From NCBI GenBank assembly GCA_017995275.1, contig JAGOJE010000083.1, positions 1 through 5,241 on the forward strand: a stretch of 5,241 nt of DNA. Direction: 5' to 3'. Under the pieces are notes generated by a model, which worked only from the letters and a program-made list of their open reading frames with translations, did no database searches and had not been told where the DNA came from. The translations under genes were made by a program, and so were the position numbers. This document shows positions 1-4,720 of the stretch, one piece after another. Position 1 is the first letter of the stretch. Every line of letters starts with the position of its first letter. The stretch is from Rickettsiaceae bacterium. Its GTDB lineage: Bacteria > Pseudomonadota > Alphaproteobacteria > Rickettsiales > Rickettsiaceae.

Positions 1-118
1 CTCCACATGCGCTTATATTTTAGTAATAGCTGATTGCAAGGCGTCCTAGAAGACAAGAAGATGTTTTTTTTAGATTCCCATCACCGAAAATAATAAAAAA
101 TTAAAAAGGAGTATTTAA
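1..118. other. Upstream region without a recognisable gene
   Basis: All three forward frames are closed by stop codons within the first 50 bases. The longest open stretch is 15 codons ending in TAG at 47-49, which could be the tail of a gene entering from the left but is too short to assign. The reverse strand shows no convincing start. There is a run of eight T at 64-71, but the bases before it form only a very weak hairpin, so I do not call a terminator. The last 30 bases are almost pure A/T and contain the ribosome binding site of the next gene. No clear sigma-70 promoter pair could be picked out. Confidence 0.5.
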
Positions 119-1027
119 ATGACTAAAGATACAAATACGCAAGATACAGATTTTGTTAAAAACGATCTATTAGCTAAGATTAAAGAGTCTAAAAAGAGCA
201 ATAAGTCTGGTTATGAGATTGATGAAAAAAAAATTGAGGAGTTTGCACGCAGTTGCTGGGATCTCTTGACTGAGGAAGAAAAAAACAATTATAAAGAACA
301 AAAAGACAAAGATAGCACTAATCCCCCTAAACTATCAAAATTAGCGTTTGATATAAATAGAGCCCTCCAATCTGCCTATTCTGCTAAAGGTGATGATATT
401 GATGATAAGCTGAAACGTCAGGTTACTAACTTTAAGTATTTAAATCTTTCAAATTCTGCTTTACCAAACGAAAAAAATAAAAATGAGCACCTTCTTGGAA
501 ATGATCATTTTACTGAAAAGCTTGGAACCCTACGTCGAAATGCAGGAGAAAATAGTATATTAACTTTAAGTATTCTAACGCCTTTAGCAACTTTTCCGTC
601 AATAGAGCGACTTGGCCATAAGTCAGAAGATGCTGAACAGATTATAGATATAACGGAGCGAATCCTTAGAAAAATGGCAAAAGATAATACCCTTCTTAAA
701 AATGGAGTACTCGATTCAAATATTACATCCGCTGTAGCAATTACTGTGATTGAAAATTTTGATAAACAACTAAAAGAAAAAGACAAGTATCTTATTAATA
801 ATCTTGCAAAAGCTTTTAAAAATAGCTGTAGTTCTTTAGAACCGCGGGCCACTCTTGAAGACGTTTGTGGCAAACTAAATACAGTTATTTCAAATACAGA
901 AGAATGGCAAACTAAATCCGTGGCTCAGTTTATACAAGAAAAAGCTGAGAAGTTGTATACAAGAGCTACATCTAGTTTTAGAAGAACACCTCAGGAACCT
1001 ACCGAAAAAGGCACAAACCAGCTATAA
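119..1027 (+). CDS. Hypothetical protein, charged and mostly helical, function unknown
   Basis: I do not recognise this 302-residue protein. The start is well supported: AAGGAG at 106-111 lies 7 bases before the ATG. The first 70 residues are rich in Lys, Glu, Asp and Asn, look partly disordered or helical, and include a TEEEKNNYKEQKDKD stretch (residues 51-65). Residues 145-235 are more hydrophobic and look helical (ILTLSILTPLATF; an ITSAVAITVIENF segment). The last 20 residues (RRTPQEPTEKGTNQL) are polar and tail-like. No signal peptide, clear membrane span, nucleotide-binding motif or catalytic signature is visible, so a cytoplasmic or secreted helical protein is likely. It carries an in-frame run of nine A at 225-233 (DEKKI). 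The gene converges on phaB and does not appear to share an operon with anything in the window. The ORF is long, intact and has a good ribosome binding site, so I trust it is a gene. An effector role is possible but unsupported. Confidence 0.8.
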   Translation: MTKDTNTQDTDFVKNDLLAKIKESKKSNKSGYEIDEKKIEEFARSCWDLLTEEEKNNYKEQKDKDSTNPPKLSKLAFDINRALQSAYSAKGDDIDDKLKRQVTNFKYLNLSNSALPNEKNKNEHLLGNDHFTEKLGTLRRNAGENSILTLSILTPLATFPSIERLGHKSEDAEQIIDITERILRKMAKDNTLLKNGVLDSNITSAVAITVIENFDKQLKEKDKYLINNLAKAFKNSCSSLEPRATLEDVCGKLNTVISNTEEWQTKSVAQFIQEKAEKLYTRATSSFRRTPQEPTEKGTNQL

Positions 1028-1094
1028 GCTAAATTGCCTAAGCGTCTCTAGACATTTTGTCCGGTACGAAAAATCATGAGGATAAGCTGACTTT

Positions 1095-1113
1095 TCGCCT
1101 CAAAATGAGGCGA
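1095..1113. terminator. Hairpin between convergent genes, possible bidirectional terminator
   Basis: TCGCCTCA, loop AAA, then TGAGGCGA gives a perfect 8-bp stem with a 3-base loop. It lies 67 bases after the stop of the 119-1027 gene and only 4 bases beyond the stop codon of phaB on the other strand. On the + strand it is followed by TTTG and on the - strand by AAAAG, so the U tract is short or absent. It may terminate inefficiently or serve mainly as a 3'-end stabiliser. Its position between two convergent stop codons is what makes a shared terminator likely. Confidence 0.6.
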
Positions 1114-1117
1114 TTTG

Positions 1118-1843
1118 CTAAGCCATATTCCTTCCGCCGTTTATTGATATAGTCTCCCCAGTAATGAAGCCCGCCTCATCATCTACCAGAAATGCGACTG
1201 CTCTTGCTATTTCATCTGGTCTGCCAAGCCTTGGAATTGGTGTAAGAGCGACTATTTTATCCAAAATATCTGCAGAAATTTTAGATACCATATCTGTCAT
1301 TATATAACCAGGTGCGATTGCATTAACCGTTATGTTTTTAGAAGCAGATTCGCGAGCAAGAGCCTTTGTAAAGCCTATAACCCCAGCTTTTGCCGCAGAA
1401 TAATTTGTCTGACCAGCCTGCCCAGCTATGCCGTTAACTGAACTAATATTAACTATCCTACCGAAGGATTCCCCCCTCATAGAATTTATGACAGATCTAC
1501 ACATGTTAAAGCATGATGTGAGATTTGTATTTATCACATCTCCCCAATCTGAAGGCTCCATTTTATGTAGCATAGAGTCCCTAGTTATCCCAGCATTATT
1601 AACAAGTATAGCTACTTTTTGACCGAACTTTTCTTCTATTTCTTCCACTGCTTTTGCACATGATTCATAATGAGAAACGTCCCATTTTTTTACATATATA
1701 CCAGTTTCCTCGTGAAAAGCCTTTGCCGTTTCAGATTGGCTTGCATAACTTGCAACGACTTTGTAACCCAGATTGTGCAAAGCTAAAGAAATAGAGGCTC
1801 CTATTCCCCTTGTCCCGCCAGTTACTATTGCTAAACGCCCCAT
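1118..1843 (-). CDS. phaB: Acetoacetyl-CoA reductase (PhaB), short-chain dehydrogenase family
   Basis: This enzyme reduces acetoacetyl-CoA to (R)-3-hydroxybutyryl-CoA with NADPH, the second step of polyhydroxybutyrate synthesis in the cytoplasm. The 241 residues form one Rossmann domain with every hallmark of classical short-chain dehydrogenases: cofactor loop TGGTRGIG (residues 8-15), NNAG (82-85), and catalytic Asn107, Ser135, Tyr148 and Lys152 (YSAAK). The PhaB rather than FabG assignment rests on the WDV segment near residue 54, NNAGITRDSMLHKM, and GQTNYSAAKAGVIGFTKALA, which match PhaB closely; length is near the usual 246-247. FabG (3-oxoacyl-ACP reductase) is the main alternative. The start is firm: AGGAGGT (1853-1847 on the - strand) precedes ATG by 3 bases. 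No phaA or phaC is in the window, so the partners must lie elsewhere. The gene is divergent from ftsZ and convergent with the unknown gene. Confidence 0.9.
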   Translation of the reverse strand: MGRLAIVTGGTRGIGASISLALHNLGYKVVASYASQSETAKAFHEETGIYVKKWDVSHYESCAKAVEEIEEKFGQKVAILVNNAGITRDSMLHKMEPSDWGDVINTNLTSCFNMCRSVINSMRGESFGRIVNISSVNGIAGQAGQTNYSAAKAGVIGFTKALARESASKNITVNAIAPGYIMTDMVSKISADILDKIVALTPIPRLGRPDEIARAVAFLVDDEAGFITGETISINGGRNMA

Positions 1844-1874
1844 ATGACCTCCTAAAATTAAAATTGAAGTATCT

Positions 1875-1928
1875 AGTTGCGGAAGGATGATATAAAACAG
1901 GCCCTACTTCTAGCCACCATCCGCAACT
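1875..1928. repeat. 9-bp inverted repeat in the phaB-ftsZ intergenic region
   Basis: AGTTGCGGA at 1875-1883 is repeated perfectly inverted as TCCGCAACT at 1920-1928, with 36 bases between. The interior can form a smaller hairpin around CTA-CTTC-TAG (1904-1913), extended by GG/CC with two bulged C. It lies 32 bases upstream of the phaB start and 152 bases upstream of ftsZ. It could be an operator with two half-sites, or an RNA structure in a leader transcript on either strand. It is not a tRNA: the size and the arms do not fit. The role is inferred; only the symmetry is seen. Confidence 0.5.
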
Positions 1929-1955
1929 TGAAACAACTCAAAATAGGATTACTAT
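1928..1955 (+). promoter_or_regulatory. Possible sigma-70 promoter for ftsZ
   Basis: TTGAAA (1928-1933) and TACTAT (1950-1955) are separated by 16 bases and resemble -35 and -10 boxes. This would start transcription near 1962, giving a leader of roughly 120 bases before ftsZ. The region is AT-rich, so chance matches are expected and this is only a candidate. The -35 box overlaps the last base of the inverted repeat, which would suit an operator role for that repeat. Confidence 0.25.
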
Positions 1956-2016
1956 GGCCAAAAGTCAATCCCCTGATGAAAAATTACATTATTATGTCTA
2001 TCTATTCAGATTCTAG
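1954..2016 (+). CDS. Possible 20-residue leader peptide upstream of ftsZ
   Basis: ATG at 1954 opens a 20-codon frame (MAKSQSPDEK, then LHYYVYLFRF) closed by TAG at 2014-2016. It is preceded by ATAGGATT, whose AGGA ends 7 bases before the ATG; the same ATAGGATT octamer precedes the ftsZ start, at 2066-2073. The stop codon falls inside a small hairpin followed by T7, an arrangement resembling a leader-peptide attenuator. The ORF is so short that chance is a serious alternative. It also overlaps the -10 box of the promoter suggested above, so if that promoter is real this ORF would not be translated as drawn. Confidence 0.15.
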   Translation: MAKSQSPDEKLHYYVYLFRF

Positions 2017-2028
2017 TAGAATTTTTTT
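2008..2028 (+). terminator. Weak hairpin plus T7 ahead of ftsZ, possible attenuator
   Basis: AGATTCT (2008-2014), loop AGT, then AGAATTT (2018-2024) can pair over 7 positions, one of them G-U, and the run of seven T spans 2022-2028. The stem is almost all A-U and so weak. It lies 51 bases before the ftsZ start, where a terminator would act as an attenuator or would stop transcription from farther upstream. It may be chance in such AT-rich DNA. Confidence 0.2.
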
Positions 2029-2079
2029 GAGGCTTCTTATATTATTGGCTCATAAACAAGATCTAATAGGATTCCTGAG

Positions 2080-3444
2080 ATGATAAATTTAAAAATCCCT
2101 GAAAATATTATTCTAAAACCAATCATTACCGTTTTAGGAGTTGGTGGAGCTGGTGGAAATGCTGTAAATAACATGATCGCTTCAGGTTTACAAGGCGTAA
2201 GATTTGTAGTTGCTAATACTGACGCTCAAGCTCTTGAAAATTCCGCAGCTGAAAATAGAATCCAGCTAGGGGTTACAACGACAAGGGGGCTTGGCGCTGG
2301 TGCTGATCGCGAAGTGGGTATGTCTGCAGCTGAGGAGTCTAGGGATGACATAATAAGTTATCTAGAAGGTAGCAATATGGTGTTCATCACAGCTGGAATG
2401 GGTGGCGGAACTGGAACAGGAGCTGCTCCTACAGTAGCGAAATTGGCTAAAGAAATGGGAATCCTTACAGTTGGCGTTGTTACAAAACCATTCCATTTCG
2501 AGGGGGCTCACCGCATGAAAACAGCCGATAGCGGGCTTGCTGAACTACAGCAATATGTGGACACTCTTATAGTAATTCCAAACCAAAATTTGTTTAGAAT
2601 AGCCAATGAAAGAACTACATTCACTGAGGCTTTTAAAACAGCAGATGAGGTTCTGAAAAAGGGTGTACAAAGCATTACTGATTTGATGATAATGCCAGGT
2701 CTTATAAACCTAGACTTTGCGGACATAAGTGCAGTTATGGGCAATATGGGTAAAGCAATGATGGGAACAGGCGAAGCTGATGGGGAAGACAGAGCTGTGC
2801 GAGCTGCGGAAGCTGCAATTTCCAATCCACTTCTAGACCAAAGTTCTATGCGTGGGGCAAAAGGTGTTTTAATAAACATCACCGGTGGCGATATGACTCT
2901 TTTCGAAGTAGATGCGGCAGCTAATAGAATAAGAGAAGAAGTTGGAAATCCAAATGCTAATATAATATTTGGTTCAACTTTTGACGAAAAATTGCAGGGC
3001 GTGATAAGAGTATCTGTAGTAGCCACTGGAATAGGCTCTGAAGACATGCATCATTATGGCACGACTCACCATCATAACACTCATCAAGAAGATGAGGACG
3101 AAGTTGTTATAGCCGTAGAAGAAGTAGAAGTTGAGCCAGAAGTTTTTGCAGCTGTAATGGATACTATAATTCCAGAAGAAGAGGCACAAAGCTTTGAGGA
3201 ATATGGAATTACAGAAACTGAAGAGCAAGAATTTGATGATTCTATATATGCGGCCGCTCCTGTAACTACAACAAGTCAAAATGCTTCACATACTCCAAAA
3301 AAGAGTTCAATTTTTTCAAGAATGTGGGAAAGCCTTCGTGGTATGGATCAAACGCAAGAGGATAGCCATCAGAATAAGAGAGCTCCTCAGCATAGCGCGC
3401 AGGATTTGTATGATACGCCAGCGTTTTTAAGGAAAAGAAAATAG
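2080..3444 (+). CDS. ftsZ: Cell division protein FtsZ
   Basis: FtsZ is the tubulin-like GTPase that polymerises into the midcell ring and recruits the division machinery. In the 454 residues, the GTPase core (about 11-200) has VGGAGGNAVNNMI (21-33), the tubulin signature GGGTGTG (108-114) and the NxxR-type contact NLFRIANERTTF (170-181). The C-terminal core carries the T7 catalytic loop NLDFAD (210-215). After residue 320 there is an acidic, low-complexity linker of about 120 residues, beginning with a histidine cluster (324-335). A short basic/amphipathic segment follows (PKKSSIFSRMWESL, 406-419), then the conserved C-terminal peptide LYDTPAFLRKRK (443-454) that binds membrane anchors such as FtsA. 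The sequence resembles Rickettsiales FtsZ closely. One residue seems missing in the conserved GGxDMTLFEVD loop (here GGDMTLFEVD, 269-278). The start is supported by AGGA at 2068-2071, 8 bases upstream. No ftsA, ftsQ or ddl is adjacent. The next gene starts after 6 bases, suggesting one operon. Confidence 0.98.
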   Translation: MINLKIPENIILKPIITVLGVGGAGGNAVNNMIASGLQGVRFVVANTDAQALENSAAENRIQLGVTTTRGLGAGADREVGMSAAEESRDDIISYLEGSNMVFITAGMGGGTGTGAAPTVAKLAKEMGILTVGVVTKPFHFEGAHRMKTADSGLAELQQYVDTLIVIPNQNLFRIANERTTFTEAFKTADEVLKKGVQSITDLMIMPGLINLDFADISAVMGNMGKAMMGTGEADGEDRAVRAAEAAISNPLLDQSSMRGAKGVLINITGGDMTLFEVDAAANRIREEVGNPNANIIFGSTFDEKLQGVIRVSVVATGIGSEDMHHYGTTHHHNTHQEDEDEVVIAVEEVEVEPEVFAAVMDTIIPEEEAQSFEEYGITETEEQEFDDSIYAAAPVTTTSQNASHTPKKSSIFSRMWESLRGMDQTQEDSHQNKRAPQHSAQDLYDTPAFLRKRK

Positions 3445-3450
3445 GCCTTT

Positions 3451-3723
3451 ATGAAAAAAGCTCCTAAAAAAAGCGACCTTATAAAAGAAGTACAAAGAAG
3501 ACTGCCTGATCTCCCAGAAGAAGACGTTTCAAACGCTGTTAGCTTGATATTTGCGCAGATAGTGACACAATTAAAGTCTGGTGGAGGAGTCGAAATAAGA
3601 GGATTTGGAAGCTTTTCCACAAGAAATCGCACTATGTCAGCAAATTCTAGGGCTGCTCAATTTGGATATGGCATAAGAATGAGCCAAACATTCAAGACTG
3701 TTTATTACAGAGACCATCATTAG
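3451..3723 (+). CDS. HU/IHF-family DNA-binding protein, IHF-beta-like, divergent arm
   Basis: This 90-residue protein belongs to the bacterial DNA-bending HU/IHF family, which acts as dimers on the nucleoid. The N-terminal helical half (KKSDLIKEVQRRLPDLPEEDVSNAV, residues 6-30) and the VEIRGFGSFSTRNR segment (47-60) match the family, and EIRGFGSFS favours the IHF beta subunit (ihfB) over HU or IHF alpha. The remainder is unusual: the arm that normally reads RTGRNPKTG, with the DNA-intercalating proline, is replaced by a stretch (TMSANSRAAQFGYGIRMSQ, 61-79) with no proline and shorter than normal. The end (TFKTVYYRD) still aligns with the usual HFKPGKELRD. It may therefore bind or bend DNA differently, or need a partner subunit. 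It starts 6 bases after the ftsZ stop with only a weak AGG 5 bases before the ATG, so translation is probably coupled to ftsZ. Confidence 0.85.
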   Translation: MKKAPKKSDLIKEVQRRLPDLPEEDVSNAVSLIFAQIVTQLKSGGGVEIRGFGSFSTRNRTMSANSRAAQFGYGIRMSQTFKTVYYRDHH

Positions 3724-3731
3724 TAACTGCA

Positions 3732-3753
3732 AATACTCTAACTATAGAGTATT
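3732..3753 (+). terminator. Perfect 9-bp hairpin after the ftsZ operon, possible terminator
   Basis: AATACTCTA, loop ACTA, then TAGAGTATT forms a perfect 9-bp stem with a 4-base loop, starting 8 bases after the stop codon of the IHF-like gene. No T run follows directly (GTACCTT), so it is not a textbook intrinsic terminator. Position and symmetry make a 3'-end structure for the ftsZ operon likely. Confidence 0.5.
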
Positions 3754-3764
3754 GTACCTTGCGC

Positions 3765-3780
3765 CGCGGGCAATCCCGCG
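3765..3780 (+). terminator. Short GC-only hairpin, second 3'-end structure
   Basis: CGCGGG, loop CAAT, then CCCGCG is a perfect 6-bp all-GC stem, conspicuous in this AT-rich DNA. It lies 11 bases beyond the first hairpin. The nearest T run (T6 at 3811-3816) is 30 bases downstream, so termination through this hairpin alone is uncertain. A mobile or dispersed repeat element is an alternative. Confidence 0.4.
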
Positions 3781-3817
3781 ACCTCAGAGCTAGCTTACAG
3801 AACACCTCAATTTTTTC

Positions 3818-3832
3818 TTAATGAATCATTAA
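3818..3832. promoter_or_regulatory. 15-bp palindrome upstream of the glycosyltransferase, possible operator
   Basis: TTAATGA, central A, TCATTAA is perfectly symmetric over 15 bases and sits 45 bases before the glycosyltransferase start. The candidate -10 boxes TATATT (3833-3838) and TAAAAT (3844-3849) follow at once, but no good -35 box is visible. The symmetry would suit a dimeric repressor overlapping the promoter. In AT-rich DNA such palindromes also occur by chance. Confidence 0.3.
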
Positions 3833-3877
3833 TATATTTAGAGTAAAATAATAAATACTACCACCAAAAACAATTGA

Positions 3878-4720
3878 ATGGTTATATTTATTATGAAGAG
3901 CAGACAAGATGATTCCCAACTCACCCTTAATACAAGAAAGATGTATAGCATTTTTTTTAGTAAGGATAGAAAAAATTTTCTAGATCAAAGAAATCGGGAC
4001 CGCTTAATTGCATTAAGAAATAAAAATCCAGAGGCGGCTTATTCATTTATATATAGCTCAAATTTACTTGATGAATCTGCAAAAGTAGAACTTAACAATT
4101 TTTGTCAAAGGCATCGTATAGAAGCAGTAGATTTTGATACAGAGATCGCAACCGATCCATATCAAAGTGAAAAAGAATCAAAACTTTTTGGTTTTGTAAG
4201 AGGTGAATTAGAAAATTGGGTTGGAGGAAACAGAGGGGGGAATCCTGCTGCTGCTTCTGATATGCTAAGATATTGTCCAAGAGTGATAAAAAGATGCGGA
4301 GCTTATGTAGAGCTGGATACGGATGTTGATTTATCAAGTTTACCTCAAAGATATAATATTAAACATCCAATTATTATGCCAAAAGAGTCTAATGATTTTA
4401 TTGGAGTTGCAACAAAAGCAAATGGAGAAATCCATGAACAGGCAAAACAATATCTAGAAAGATTTCAAGATTATATAATAGAAGGATATGAAATAGAAAA
4501 AAGTGATAAAGGTGTAGAGCAAATTGACTGGGATGCCCCAATAATGTATGAATATTTTTCTCAAATTCCAGGAGCCGATAAATCTTTAACTAGTTTCAGG
4601 AGCTTTATAAAAAATGCTAATATTGATGATTTTCTTAAAGCAATTAGACCTCATCTTAAAGGACAGATTATAGTTCTAAAAGATACTTTTCATTATCTAT
4701 CACTACAAAAAAAAATATAG
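3878..4720 (+). CDS. TcdA/TcdB-like DXD glycosyltransferase, N-terminal part of a frame-split gene
   Basis: This 280-residue frame encodes a glycosyltransferase of the sugar-binding DXD type related to the catalytic domains of clostridial toxins TcdA/TcdB and to effectors of intracellular bacteria. Such enzymes transfer a sugar from a nucleotide sugar, often onto host proteins. An early segment (NKNPEAAYSFIYSSNLL, residues 48-64) resembles the first Rossmann strand of these enzymes. NPAAASDMLR (122-131) matches the NLAAASDILR motif, whose Asp and Arg contact the nucleotide sugar. LDTDVD (146-151) supplies the DXD metal-binding pair, Asp147 and Asp149. The Arg-to-DXD distance is about three residues longer than in TcdB. 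No signal peptide or membrane span is evident. The start is uncertain: ATG at 3893 is as plausible, and neither has a clear ribosome binding site. The frame stops at 4718-4720 just after nine A (4707-4715), while the coding sequence continues in the -1 frame, so the listed end is probably not the natural C-terminus. The acceptor is unknown. Confidence 0.8.
   Translation: MVIFIMKSRQDDSQLTLNTRKMYSIFFSKDRKNFLDQRNRDRLIALRNKNPEAAYSFIYSSNLLDESAKVELNNFCQRHRIEAVDFDTEIATDPYQSEKESKLFGFVRGELENWVGGNRGGNPAAASDMLRYCPRVIKRCGAYVELDTDVDLSSLPQRYNIKHPIIMPKESNDFIGVATKANGEIHEQAKQYLERFQDYIIEGYEIEKSDKGVEQIDWDAPIMYEYFSQIPGADKSLTSFRSFIKNANIDDFLKAIRPHLKGQIIVLKDTFHYLSLQKKI
4707..4715 (+). promoter_or_regulatory. A9 run, probable slippage or frameshift site
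   Basis: Nine A follow the codons for SLQ. In the zero frame they read caa-aaa-aaa-ata-tag and terminate; one extra A, or a -1 shift on A-AAA-AAA (4708-4714), gives Q-K-K-N-I-A-F and continues in an open frame. A-AAA-AAA is a known bacterial slippery heptamer, and runs of nine or more A are known sites of RNA polymerase slippage in AT-rich endosymbionts. A weak stem CTTTT/AAAAG (4721-4725 with 4734-4738) begins 6 bases after the heptamer but is probably too unstable to stimulate frameshifting strongly. No Shine-Dalgarno-like stimulator lies at the usual distance upstream. Confidence 0.55.

Noticed and set aside
64..71. T8 run as an intrinsic terminator of an upstream gene
   Set aside because: No stable stem precedes it; GTC/GAC around 43-54 gives only 3 bp.
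505..873. Open frame of 122 codons on the - strand inside the unknown gene
   Set aside because: It is a shadow of the forward gene, which has a good ribosome binding site; the reverse product is Ser/Phe/Ile-rich with no recognisable motif.
1875..1928. tRNA-like or small-RNA fold in the inverted repeat
   Set aside because: The arms enclose only about 54 bases, there is no D-arm, anticodon arm or T-arm pattern, and no CCA-type end.
1877..2083. A 68-codon frame with a TTG start whose stop overlaps the ftsZ ATG (ATGA)
   Set aside because: The TTG lies inside the inverted repeat and has no ribosome binding site; the protein resembles nothing known and has AT-driven composition. The ATGA overlap is suggestive of coupling but can occur by chance.
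2508..3047. Open frame of 179 codons on the - strand inside ftsZ
   Set aside because: It is fully contained in a strongly conserved ftsZ coding region, and the antisense product has no recognisable features.
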